Origin: Rhodococcus sp. KBS0724
GTDB taxonomy: Bacteria > Actinomycetota > Actinomycetes > Mycobacteriales > Mycobacteriaceae
Direction: 5' to 3'
DNA length: 64,000 nucleotides
Assembly: GCF_005938745.2 (NCBI RefSeq)
Contig: NZ_VCBX02000001.1
Coordinates: forward strand, 434,001-498,000
Shown here: positions 1-7,355 of the stretch, one piece after another
How positions within the stretch are numbered: position 1 is the stretch's first letter
How the letters are laid out: the number at the start of each line of letters is the position of its first letter
Notes under the pieces: generated by a model
Seen by the model: the letters and a program-made list of their open reading frames with translations, nothing else
Told to the model about the DNA's origin: nothing
The model's database searches: none
Program-made: the position numbers and the translations under genes

Positions 1-14
1 CCACAGAAAGTCAA

Positions 15-836
15 TTACCCGGTTGTCAGGTACGCCTGCACGCCATTCGAGATCGCCGACGCATAGTCGGCTTGTCCGGTGGGGCTGCTCATCCGGGCGG
101 CTTCGTCGGCGTTACGCATGTTTCCCAGTTCCACGAGAATCGACGGGCGCTGCGCCAGATTGAGTCCGGTGAGGTCTGCGCGTGGTGACAGGCCGTTCTC
201 GCCGATGTACGTCGACGGTGTGAGTCCGGCGCCGGTCAAGGCGTCGCGCATGGTTTCGGCCAGCGTCACGGAAGGTCCGGCCTGAACGGGGTTGAGGGGC
301 GGCGCGGAGTAGCAGACGTGAAAGCCTTCGGCGCTCGCGTCGGCGCCGTCGGCGTGAATGCTGACCACGATGTCGGCGCCGGAGGCGTTGGCTGCCTCGG
401 CTCGGGCATCGACGCAGGATCCGACGCTCGTGTCGTCGGGCCGGCTCAGCAGGACTGTGGCGCCTTCGGCTTCGAGTTCACTTTTGACCAGGCTCGTGAC
501 TTCCCAGTTGAAGGTGTGTTCGGGAAATCCGGCGTCGGTGTTGGTGCCGGTGGTCTGGCAGTTCTTGGTGCCGCCGCGGCCGGTGGGGACCTGAGTGTTG
601 ATGGTGTCGTCGTTTGCGCCGTTGTGTCCGGGATCGAGGAAGACGACTTTGCCTGCGAGTGGTTCGACGGCGGGCGCAGATGCCGGCGCAGCCGCGGGTG
701 TGACGGCAGCGGCGCTCTCGGTGGTGCCTGTCGGGATAGTGCATCCAGCCGTGATCAAGGCAGCTGCGAAAGCCACACCGAGCGTGAGGCTACGGCGATT
801 AGGCAGTTTTGTGATCTCTGACGGGTTTCGGCGCAC
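15..836 (-). CDS. N-acetylmuramoyl-L-alanine amidase, lipoprotein
   Basis: A 273-residue zinc amidase (Amidase_3 family) that cleaves the lactoyl amide between MurNAc and the stem peptide. The N-terminus has a basic region and a hydrophobic stretch ending in the lipobox ITAGC (residues 28-32), so it is probably lipid-anchored outside the membrane. An Ala/Pro-rich linker follows. The catalytic domain starts with LDPGHNG (zinc His about residue 71), then a PEHTFNWEV segment with the second ligand Glu, VVSIHADG with the third ligand His, and ELGNMRN with the catalytic Glu near the C-terminus. It lies divergent from ybaB-recR, as Rv3717 does in M. tuberculosis (from memory). Function is well supported; the lipoprotein call rests on the lipobox alone. 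Confidence 0.9.
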   Translation of the reverse strand: MRRNPSEITKLPNRRSLTLGVAFAAALITAGCTIPTGTTESAAAVTPAAAPASAPAVEPLAGKVVFLDPGHNGANDDTINTQVPTGRGGTKNCQTTGTNTDAGFPEHTFNWEVTSLVKSELEAEGATVLLSRPDDTSVGSCVDARAEAANASGADIVVSIHADGADASAEGFHVCYSAPPLNPVQAGPSVTLAETMRDALTGAGLTPSTYIGENGLSPRADLTGLNLAQRPSILVELGNMRNADEAARMSSPTGQADYASAISNGVQAYLTTG

Positions 837-897
837 CCGCTCACGGTAGCGCGCACCGACTACGCTGGTGGGGATAACTCTGGAGAAAGGACCGCAC

Positions 898-1236
898 GTG
901 CAACCAGGTGGAGCACCCGATATGTCGGCATTGCTGGCTCAGGCTCAGCAAATGCAGCAGCAATTGATGGCTGCGCAGCAGGAAATGGCACAGGCGGAGG
1001 TGACCGGCCAGGCCGGTGGCGGACTGGTCATTGCCACGGTCAAGGGCACCGGTGAGGTGGTCGGTCTGCAGATCGATCCCAAGGTCGTAGACCCCGACGA
1101 CGTCGAAACCTTGCAGGATCTTGTGATCGGCGCCATTGAAGACGCGTCGCGCAAGGCTCAGGACGTCGCAGCAGAGAAGCTCGGCCCCTTGGCCGGCGGA
1201 CTCGGCGGAGGCCTTCCCGGTCTCCCCGGTTTCTAG
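898..1236 (+). CDS. ybaB: YbaB/EbfC nucleoid-associated protein
   Basis: A 112-residue YbaB/EbfC protein, a dimeric DNA-binding nucleoid-associated protein usually encoded just upstream of recR. The GTG at 898 is chosen because GAGAAAGGA lies 6 bases before it; a longer reading from 868 has no ribosome site. A Gln-rich helix ([19 protein letters not shown]) near residues 13-31 leads to the family core [27 protein letters not shown]. The C-terminus is Gly-rich ([13 protein letters not shown]). Spacing to recR is 12 bases, so the two are co-transcribed. In other bacteria the family is linked to recombinational repair and nucleoid structure. Confidence 0.93.
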   Translation: MQPGGAPDMSALLAQAQQMQQQLMAAQQEMAQAEVTGQAGGGLVIATVKGTGEVVGLQIDPKVVDPDDVETLQDLVIGAIEDASRKAQDVAAEKLGPLAGGLGGGLPGLPGF

Positions 1237-1248
1237 AAAAGAGCCCGC

Positions 1249-1869
1249 GTGTACGAAGGTCCCGTTCAGGATCTGATCGACGAACTCGGGAAACTTCCCG
1301 GGGTCGGTCCCAAGAGCGCTCAGCGCATCGCCTTTCATCTTCTCTCGGTTGAACCGCCGGAGATCGACAGGTTGAAGAATGCGCTGCAGCGCATCCGCGA
1401 CGGCGTTCAGTTCTGCACGGTGTGCGGAACTGTGTCCGATCAGGAGAAGTGCAGGATCTGCGCGGATTCTCGTCGCGACCGAACGGTGATCTGCGTCGTA
1501 GAAGAGCCGAAAGACGTTCAGGCGGTGGAGCGGACAAGGGAGTTCAAGGGGCGCTACCACGTTCTCGGCGGGGCGCTCAATCCGTTGTCCGGCGTCGGGC
1601 CGGATCAGCTCCGCATTCGGGAGTTGTTGGCTCGCATCGCAAACCAAGAGGACGGCGTGGACGTGTCCGAGGTGATCATCGCGACCGATCCCAACACCGA
1701 GGGTGAGGCAACGGCGACGTATCTGGTTCGGATGATGCGCGATATTCCAGGTTTGACGGTGTCGCGCTTGGCTTCCGGTCTGCCGATGGGTGGCGATCTC
1801 GAATTCGCGGACGAGTTGACCTTGGGTAGGGCATTGTCCGGACGCCGCGAATTGTCCAGGAACGCCTGA
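1249..1869 (+). CDS. recR: Recombination mediator protein RecR
   Basis: A 206-residue RecR that acts with RecO (and RecF) to load RecA on gapped DNA. Visible in order: helix-hairpin-helix ([20 protein letters not shown]), a four-cysteine zinc finger (C56, C59, C68, C71), and a Toprim domain ([10 protein letters not shown], then [21 protein letters not shown]). The C-terminal [21 protein letters not shown] is the family signature. The start is GTG. The stop overlaps the next gene's ATG by one base (1869), which suggests translational coupling to the TetR gene downstream. Length matches the family. Confidence 0.97.
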   Translation: MYEGPVQDLIDELGKLPGVGPKSAQRIAFHLLSVEPPEIDRLKNALQRIRDGVQFCTVCGTVSDQEKCRICADSRRDRTVICVVEEPKDVQAVERTREFKGRYHVLGGALNPLSGVGPDQLRIRELLARIANQEDGVDVSEVIIATDPNTEGEATATYLVRMMRDIPGLTVSRLASGLPMGGDLEFADELTLGRALSGRRELSRNA

Positions 1870-2429
1870 TGACAAGCACGCGGTCGGGGCGTCGTAGTTC
1901 GGAGGAGACGCGCACGCAGATCTTGGCGTCCGCTGGCAAGGCCTTCGCTACGCGTCCTTATCGAGAGATCACGCTCAAGGACATCGCCGAAGATGTCGGA
2001 GTCAGCGCGCCGCTCATCATCAAGTACTTCGGTTCGAAAGAGCAGTTGTACGACGAGTTGGTCGACTTCCGGGCGGCAGCGCTCGCGGTTTTCGATGCGC
2101 CCAACGAGGAACTCGGCGAGCGGATGGTATCGCTGTTCACCAAACCGCAGGAGCCGTACAAGCCACTGTCGGTGAGCCTGCTCTTCATGAGTGGGGTGAG
2201 TGAGGAAAGCAACCGCAAACTGCGCGAGAACTATTCGACGCAGATGATCGACGCTCTGGCAGCGCGGTTGCCTGGCCCGGATGCGCGACTGCGTGCTGAA
2301 TTGGCGATGTCGATGGTGGCCGGGGTGGCCGTCATGCGTCGACGGATGTTGGCCGGTCATGCGACGGGCACGCAGGCCGAGGTTGTCGCGATGTATGCGC
2401 CGTTGGTGCAGAAGCTTCTCGACGGGTGA
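1869..2429 (+). CDS. TetR family repressor, probable regulator of the downstream MFS exporter
   Basis: A 186-residue TetR-type regulator. The N-terminal HTH covers about residues 15-62 (TLKDIAEDVGVSAPLIIKYFGSKEQLYDELVDF). The C-terminal ligand domain resembles TetR_C domains found beside efflux pumps. It is coupled to recR by a one-base overlap, an unusual partner, so basal expression probably comes from the ybaB-recR transcript. Immediately downstream lies a 41-bp near-perfect palindrome and then an MFS exporter on the same strand, which makes this the likely repressor of that exporter. The ligand cannot be read from the sequence. Confidence 0.88.
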   Translation: MTSTRSGRRSSEETRTQILASAGKAFATRPYREITLKDIAEDVGVSAPLIIKYFGSKEQLYDELVDFRAAALAVFDAPNEELGERMVSLFTKPQEPYKPLSVSLLFMSGVSEESNRKLRENYSTQMIDALAARLPGPDARLRAELAMSMVAGVAVMRRRMLAGHATGTQAEVVAMYAPLVQKLLDG

Positions 2430-2451
2430 TAGTGGCCACTGCACTTGCGTG

Positions 2452-2492
2452 GTAAATATCCGTTCACCTAATGTAGGTGAACGGATATTTAC
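2452..2492. promoter_or_regulatory. Perfect 19-bp-arm inverted repeat, probable TetR operator
   Basis: Left arm GTAAATATCCGTTCACCTA (2452-2470), 3-base spacer ATG, and an exactly complementary right arm (2474-2492). It lies in the 85-base gap between the TetR gene and the MFS exporter. It is AT-rich at its ends and has no following T tract, so it reads as an operator rather than a terminator. A possible promoter overlaps it (TTGCGT at 2445, TAATGT at 2469, 18-base spacing), which would let a bound repressor block RNA polymerase. The assignment to the upstream TetR is inferred from position. Confidence 0.75.
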
Positions 2493-2514
2493 TACTCAGA
2501 ACAGGTGGCGCAGG

Positions 2515-3957
2515 TTGACGACGCTCGACCGTGCACCAGTAGTCCCACCGGTTGTCGAGCGCTCGCGTTTCCTGTTCCCCATTGTTTCCGCGGCCGCTGT
2601 GTTTCAGGCAGTGCTGCAAACCGTCATCGTTCCGCTGCTTCCCGAACTCCCGCACTTCACCGGAGCGAGTCGTACCGCGGTGTCCTGGCTTGTCACGGTG
2701 ACGCTTCTGGTCGGCGCCGTCGTCACGCCCATTTTCGGGCGTCTGGCCGACATGTTCGGCAAGAAGAAAATGCTGCTGGTCGCATTCTTCTTGATGACGC
2801 TCGGATCCTTGCTGTGCGCGGTGTCCTCGAATATCTCCGTGCTCATCTTCGCGCGAGCTCTCCAAGGCGCAGGCGCCGCTGTCATCCCCATCGGAATTTC
2901 TCTGCTCCGCGACGAACTACCGCGGAACAAGGTCAACGGCGCTGTCGCCATGATGAGTTCGACGCTCGGAGTTGGCACTGCCCTGGGCATTCCGTTCTCG
3001 GCGATGATCGCTCAATACTCGAATTGGCATGTGCTGTTCTGGATCACGACGGCAATCGGGTTGTCGGTCACGCTTGCCGCCGTGTTGTTCATCCGTGAGT
3101 CGGAAGCCAGTCCGACGGGCCGCTTCGACGGGGTCGGTGCGGTAGGACTCAGCGCCGCGCTCGTCTTGTTGCTTGTCCCGATGACGCAGGGCAGCAGTTG
3201 GGGATGGGCGAGCGGTTCGGTGATCTCGATGCTGTCGGCGTCGGCGGTTCTCTTCACGCTCTGGGTATTCCAGCAACGGCGCAACGTCAATCCTCTGGTG
3301 GATGTTCGGGCCCTGGTCAAGCGCGCGGTGCTGATCCCGCACATCGCAGCGCTTCTTGTCGGCTTCGCGTTCTTCGGCAACACGCTGATCACGACTCAGC
3401 TGTTGCAGGGCACAAAGGGTCCTGGAGCCGGATATGGATTGACCATCATCTCCGCGGCACTGTGTCAGATTCCCGCCAGTGTCGCGATGGTTCTGTTCTC
3501 ACCGGTAGCGGTGCGCATCACCGATCGATTCGGTTCGCGTACGGCGATGTTGACCGGTGCTGCCTTTCTTGCCGGCGGTTACGGAATTCACGCTGTTGCG
3601 GGTAAACCCCTGTGGGGAGTGGTTGTCGCATTGGGTATTACGGCTATCGGAACCGCGATTGTCTACAGCACGCTCTCGCTGCTCATTCTCGTAGCGGTGC
3701 CGCGGCAGCGCCTTGCGGCGGCAAACGGGGTCAACTCGTTGTTGCGCACGTCCGGCAGCACCCTCTGCAGTGCGACGGTGGCAACCATTCTGGCTGCGTT
3801 TGTTGTCGCCGGCAGTGAACATTCGACGTCGTGGGCAGGTTTTGCCGTCGCCTATCTGGTGTGCGCTGCGTGCGCGGTGGTTGTCTTCGCAGTGTCTTTC
3901 CTACTCCCGCAAGGCCGCACCCCGAGAGACCTCGAACTGCCGGAACTCAAGATTTAG
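2515..3957 (+). CDS. MFS drug exporter (DHA2-type, EmrB/QacA-like)
   Basis: A 480-residue major facilitator with about 14 predicted membrane segments, the length and layout of proton-driven DHA2 exporters. The loop 2-3 motif A is clear (GRLADMFGKKKML), followed by the motif ARALQGAGAAVIPIG of this exporter group. The start is read as TTG at 2515, downstream of GGTGG and of the operator; the frame is open further upstream, but that part overlaps the TetR gene in another frame and the operator. Its 3' end overlaps the convergent KstR2-like gene by 11 bases. Substrate unknown; drug, dye or fatty-acid-like export is typical. Confidence 0.88.
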   Translation: MTTLDRAPVVPPVVERSRFLFPIVSAAAVFQAVLQTVIVPLLPELPHFTGASRTAVSWLVTVTLLVGAVVTPIFGRLADMFGKKKMLLVAFFLMTLGSLLCAVSSNISVLIFARALQGAGAAVIPIGISLLRDELPRNKVNGAVAMMSSTLGVGTALGIPFSAMIAQYSNWHVLFWITTAIGLSVTLAAVLFIRESEASPTGRFDGVGAVGLSAALVLLLVPMTQGSSWGWASGSVISMLSASAVLFTLWVFQQRRNVNPLVDVRALVKRAVLIPHIAALLVGFAFFGNTLITTQLLQGTKGPGAGYGLTIISAALCQIPASVAMVLFSPVAVRITDRFGSRTAMLTGAAFLAGGYGIHAVAGKPLWGVVVALGITAIGTAIVYSTLSLLILVAVPRQRLAAANGVNSLLRTSGSTLCSATVATILAAFVVAGSEHSTSWAGFAVAYLVCAACAVVVFAVSFLLPQGRTPRDLELPELKI

Positions 3958-4537
3958 GCGGGATTCGGAAACCGGAGAGGAAGAGCGTGATCATGAGATC
4001 GGCAAACTCTTCGGTGGTGTACTTCTGGCGGTCCGGCCAATGGTTTGTCGACCACAAGGTGTCGCGTACCGACCGATAGAAGATCTCGGGGGCGATGTCC
4101 TTGCGGAAGATCCCCTGTTCTACGCCTTCCGCAATGGCCTTGAGCCAATGCTCGCGGACTTCACGTGACGGGCCGTCGACGGACTGCAGAAGATCGTTGT
4201 CGCGAAGGTACGTCCGCTCGTTCTGGTAGATCGCGGTCGGGTGTGGGTGAAGTTCGATCACGATCAACGTCTCCCGGATGAGGCCGCGCAATACGTCCTC
4301 GGGCCCGTCGGCGGAGCGCTCGACCTGGTTGAACCGCTCCTGAATATCCGTCATGAAGACACGGAGCAGTTCCGCGACAATCGCGTTCTTGGATTTGAAG
4401 TAGTGGTACAGGCTGCCGGAGAACACGCCGGCTGATTCGCCGATGTCGCGGACCGTCGTGGATGCGACGCCTTTCTTCGCGAACAGTTCGGCCGAGCTTT
4501 CCAAGATTGTGTCTCGACGATCGGGTGTGGCTGCCAC
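3947..4537 (-). CDS. KstR2-like TetR repressor of the adjacent acyl-CoA catabolic operon
   Basis: A TetR regulator of 196 residues from GTG 4537, which has GGAG 5 bases upstream; a longer reading from TTG 4591 has a poorly placed ribosome site. The HTH (TTVRDIGESAGVFSGSLYHYFKSKNAIVAELLRVF) and C-terminal domain resemble mycobacterial KstR2, the repressor of late cholesterol catabolism that responds to a CoA thioester. It is divergent from the 4717-18859 operon, and the intergenic region carries an exact KstR2-consensus operator. It may be KstR2 itself or a paralogue with the same DNA specificity; the controlled genes differ from the classical HIP-degradation regulon, so I leave the symbol blank. 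Confidence 0.85.
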   Translation of the reverse strand: MAATPDRRDTILESSAELFAKKGVASTTVRDIGESAGVFSGSLYHYFKSKNAIVAELLRVFMTDIQERFNQVERSADGPEDVLRGLIRETLIVIELHPHPTAIYQNERTYLRDNDLLQSVDGPSREVREHWLKAIAEGVEQGIFRKDIAPEIFYRSVRDTLWSTNHWPDRQKYTTEEFADLMITLFLSGFRIPPKS

Positions 4538-4661
4538 ATGCTCTCCGCTGCTGATCTGTCCCGTTTCGGGCAGGTGTTCTCTTTCGATCAATCCTGCCTG
4601 ACGGCCTGAGTTCGAACCCGATCAGGTGTGATCCGGCGCCGTATTTCAACTTTCCGACTCC

Positions 4662-4667
4662 TATGCT
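4662..4667 (+). promoter_or_regulatory. Putative -10 element of the catabolic operon
   Basis: TATGCT, followed after 8 bases by the KstR2-type operator, so a repressor would sit at the transcription start. No convincing -35 element is seen. Position and spacing only. Confidence 0.35.
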
Positions 4668-4675
4668 AACTTCAG

Positions 4676-4691
4676 GATCAAGCGCTTGATC
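4676..4691. promoter_or_regulatory. KstR2-type operator
   Basis: A perfect 16-bp palindrome, GATCAAGCGCTTGATC. Its inner 14 bases (4677-4690) match the published mycobacterial KstR2 consensus AnCAAGnnCTTGnT at every fixed position. It lies between the divergent KstR2-like gene and the first operon gene, 25 bases before the GTG at 4717. Binding is inferred from the motif and the adjacent repressor. Confidence 0.85.
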
Positions 4692-4716
4692 AACTCTAAC
4701 CCTACTGGAGGTTTCA

Positions 4717-5271
4717 GTGCAGAGCTTGGAGGCACAGTTCCCGCAATTCATCGGGACGGAGGCCGAACCGCCGCGCGTCGCGCGGTACGCCGTCAACGAG
4801 GCGATGATTCGCAACTGGGTGGAAGCACACGAGGACGACAACCCGGTCTACGTCGACGCGGACGCGGCGCGCGCGAGCGGCCGACGCGACGTCATCTGCC
4901 CGCCCGCGATGATCTCGACCTGGGTGATGGCCGGGTATCGCCGCTATCGCGAGGTTCAGCAGCTTCGCGCCGACGGCGTCACCGAGGACTTTTCCTACTC
5001 ACGACTCCTCTCGCTGCTCGACGCGGCCGGCTACACCTCGGTTGTTGCGACCAACGTGGAGCAGGAGTATTTCGCGGAACTGTATCCGGGCGATCACGTC
5101 ACCGCTCACTTCACGATCGAGTCCATTTCACCGTTCAAGCAGACCGGACTCGGGCACGGCTGTTTCATCACGTTGTTCAAGAACTACGTCAACGGTAACG
5201 GGAAGACCTTGGTGGAAGAGCGATTTCGGATATTGAGGTTCAACCCCGACACGCAGGAGGTGCCCGCATGA
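4717..5271 (+). CDS. MaoC-like hydratase subunit (ChsH2 N-domain-like)
   Basis: A 184-residue hot-dog protein of the MaoC N-terminal / FAS1-like dehydratase type. Start GTG 4717 has GGAGG 5 bases upstream (4707-4711). Recognisable features are VARYAVNEAMIRNWVEAHEDDNPVY, the family's N-terminal segment, and ICPPAMISTWVM. In mycobacterial ChsH2 this domain is fused to a DUF35 domain; here the two are separate genes overlapping by 4 bases. With the MaoC protein at 5735 it probably forms a heteromeric enoyl-CoA hydratase acting on a bulky steroid-like acyl-CoA, feeding the aldolase at 6142. First gene of the KstR2-box operon. Confidence 0.82.
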   Translation: MQSLEAQFPQFIGTEAEPPRVARYAVNEAMIRNWVEAHEDDNPVYVDADAARASGRRDVICPPAMISTWVMAGYRRYREVQQLRADGVTEDFSYSRLLSLLDAAGYTSVVATNVEQEYFAELYPGDHVTAHFTIESISPFKQTGLGHGCFITLFKNYVNGNGKTLVEERFRILRFNPDTQEVPA

Positions 5272-5732
5272 GCGCGGCTGAAACATCGACCAACACCGAA
5301 ACATCGACCAACGCAGTACCGGTTCCGCGGACCTCGGTGCCGGGACTGACCGTCACCGGCGACAACGACTTCTTCTTCGAGGCAGCCAAGGAAGGCCGCC
5401 TCGAGATTCAGCGTTGCGCCGACTGCAAGACGCTACGCCACCCACCTGCGCCCGCCTGCCCGTCGTGCCGCTCGTTCAGTTGGGACACAGTCGAATCCAC
5501 GCGCCGCTGCACCCTGCACAGTTTCACGGTTATTCACCACCCCAAGGACCCCGCGTTCGAGTACCCGCTGGCCGTCGGGTTGGTCGATCTGGAAGAAGGT
5601 ACCCGTCTGGTTGCGGATATCGCCGGAATCGACCACGACGACTTGGCATTCGGTATGGAACTCGAAGTCGGTTTCTCCGAGCACGCTCATGGTGAGATCC
5701 TGCCGCAGCTTCGTCGCCGCGGGGAGGCGTAG
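5268..5732 (+). CDS. DUF35 OB-fold zinc-ribbon protein, aldolase/hydratase partner
   Basis: A 154-residue DUF35 protein: a rubredoxin-like zinc ribbon (CADC about 20 residues before CPSC, near residues 50-70) followed by an OB-fold. In ChsH2 the equivalent domain is fused to a MaoC domain and binds the Ltp2 aldolase. Separate genes here suggest an obligate complex with the proteins at 4717, 5735 and 6142. The start overlaps the previous stop (ATGA) and has AGGAGG 8 bases upstream. The N-terminus contains a 15-base sequence repeated at an 18-base interval, giving a duplicated ETSTN segment, probably a disordered tail. Confidence 0.85.
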   Translation: MSAAETSTNTETSTNAVPVPRTSVPGLTVTGDNDFFFEAAKEGRLEIQRCADCKTLRHPPAPACPSCRSFSWDTVESTRRCTLHSFTVIHHPKDPAFEYPLAVGLVDLEEGTRLVADIAGIDHDDLAFGMELEVGFSEHAHGEILPQLRRRGEA

Positions 5733-5734
5733 AC

Positions 5735-6145
5735 ATGACCTTCCCCCAGGTAGAAGTGGGCTCGAATCTTCCCACGCTCGAACTGCCGTTGGACCGGACA
5801 CTCATTGTCGCAGCGGCAGTCTCGTCGCAGGATTTCGAGGACGTGCACCACGATCCGGGCAAGGCCCAGGAACGTGGCACCCCGGACATTTTCATGAGTA
5901 TCAACTCCACGAACGGGTTCATCGACCGGTACATCACCGATTGGTCCGGCCCGAGCTCGAGAATCGTCAAAACATCACTGAGGCTGGGTGTTCCCAACTT
6001 TCCCGGTGACACGATGACCTTCACCGGCGAGGTAGTCGAAAAAGACGGCTCGGCCGTCACGGTCGCCGTGGTCGGGCGCAACGAACGAGGAACACACGTC
6101 AGTGCCAAGGTGACCGTGGCACCGGTAGAAGGAGTATCGGCATGA
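5735..6145 (+). CDS. MaoC-like hydratase subunit (ChsH1-like)
   Basis: A 136-residue single hot-dog MaoC protein. The hydratase signature lies in SSQDFEDVHHDPGKAQERGTPDIFMSI, where the Asp and His of the D-x4-5-H catalytic motif occur, as in (R)-hydratases and ChsH1. The likely partner is the MaoC-like subunit at 4717, with which it would make the alpha-beta heteromer known from ChsH1-ChsH2. It starts 2 bases after the DUF35 stop and overlaps the aldolase gene by 4 bases, so equimolar production is likely. Confidence 0.85.
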   Translation: MTFPQVEVGSNLPTLELPLDRTLIVAAAVSSQDFEDVHHDPGKAQERGTPDIFMSINSTNGFIDRYITDWSGPSSRIVKTSLRLGVPNFPGDTMTFTGEVVEKDGSAVTVAVVGRNERGTHVSAKVTVAPVEGVSA

Positions 6146-7323
6146 GTCGAGGATTTTCCGGAGCAGCAGCAATCGCCGGCATCGGAGCCACGGAGTTCTC
6201 CAAGAATTCCGGGCGCAGCGAATGGCAGTTGGCGTGCGAATCGGTGATGGCGGCGCTCGACGACGCTCAGATCGAGGCGGAAGAGGTGAACGGTTTTGCC
6301 CTGTTCACCATGGAGAACAACCCCGAGATCGCCGTTGCACGTGCACTCGGTATCCCCGAACTGACCTTCTTCAGCCGGATTCCTCACGGCGGCGGTGGTG
6401 CGTGTGCACCCGTTCAGCAGGCGGCGCTTGCCGTCTCCAGTGGTGTTGCCGACGTTGTGGTCGTCTACCGCGCCTTCAACGAACGGTCGGGTCACCGATT
6501 CGGCGCCGGCCCACCACCTTTTGCGTACAACCAGTCGACGGATCAGGAATACCGGAACTGGATCAACCCGTACGGATTGCTGACTCCCGCTCAGCAGGAA
6601 GCGTTCCTGGCCAAGCTGTACATGCACAAGTACGGTGCAACCAGTGCGGATTTCGGGCAGATCTCGGTTCTCTCACGCAAGCACGCTGCCAACAACCCCA
6701 AAGCCTGGTTCTACGAGCGTCCCATCACCATCGAGGATCATCAGAACTCGCGCATGATCGCCGATCCGATCCGTCTGCTGGACTGCTGCCAGGAAAGCGA
6801 CGGCGGGCAGGCGTTGGTCATCGTCAGTGCGGAGCGGGCCCGCGATCTGCCGCACAAGCCGGCCATCATCACCGGAGCGGCACAAGGTGTTGGTCCACAA
6901 CAGATTTCGATGAGCAGCTACTACCGTGACGACATCGACAGCATGCCAGAGGTCGACCTGGTCGCTCGTCAGTTGTGGAACCAGGCCGGTATCGGCCCCG
7001 ACGACATCGACGCCGCGATTCTCTACGACGCCTTCACTCCGATGGTGCTGCTGCAGCTCGAGGAGTACGGCTTCTGTGGACGCGGTGAGGCCAAGGATTT
7101 CATCGCGGACGGCAATCTCGAGCTGGGCGGCCGACTCCCGATCAACACACACGGTGGCCAGCTCGGCGAGGGATACATCCACGGGGTCAACGGCATTGCC
7201 GAAGGCGTTCGCCTGATCCGGGGAACCTCCACGAACCAACCTACGAAAACTCTGGACAACGTACTCGTGACCGGCGGTTCGCCCGTCCCGCACAGTGCGC
7301 TCGTCCTCTCCGCGGATCGCTGA
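6142..7323 (+). CDS. Thiolase-fold lipid-transfer-type aldolase (Ltp2-like)
   Basis: A 393-residue SCP-x/thiolase-like protein without the usual nucleophilic cysteine of thiolases. The segment DIDAAILYDAFTPMVL carries the Tyr typical of Ltp2 retro-aldolases, and INTHGGQLGEGYIHG holds the conserved His and Gly-rich loop. Ltp2 proteins perform the retro-aldol cleavage that releases a short CoA ester from a steroid side chain after hydration. The preceding MaoC/DUF35/MaoC genes are its normal partners, so a hydration plus retro-aldol step is a confident reading; the substrate is not. Confidence 0.85.
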   Translation: MSRGFSGAAAIAGIGATEFSKNSGRSEWQLACESVMAALDDAQIEAEEVNGFALFTMENNPEIAVARALGIPELTFFSRIPHGGGGACAPVQQAALAVSSGVADVVVVYRAFNERSGHRFGAGPPPFAYNQSTDQEYRNWINPYGLLTPAQQEAFLAKLYMHKYGATSADFGQISVLSRKHAANNPKAWFYERPITIEDHQNSRMIADPIRLLDCCQESDGGQALVIVSAERARDLPHKPAIITGAAQGVGPQQISMSSYYRDDIDSMPEVDLVARQLWNQAGIGPDDIDAAILYDAFTPMVLLQLEEYGFCGRGEAKDFIADGNLELGGRLPINTHGGQLGEGYIHGVNGIAEGVRLIRGTSTNQPTKTLDNVLVTGGSPVPHSALVLSADR

Positions 7324-7355
7324 ATCCGCAGACCACTTTACGAAAGCAGGAACAC

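Noticed and set aside
2281..2514. Extended N-terminus of the MFS protein
   Set aside because: The extension overlaps the TetR gene in another frame and the operator palindrome; the TTG at 2515 gives a family-like length.
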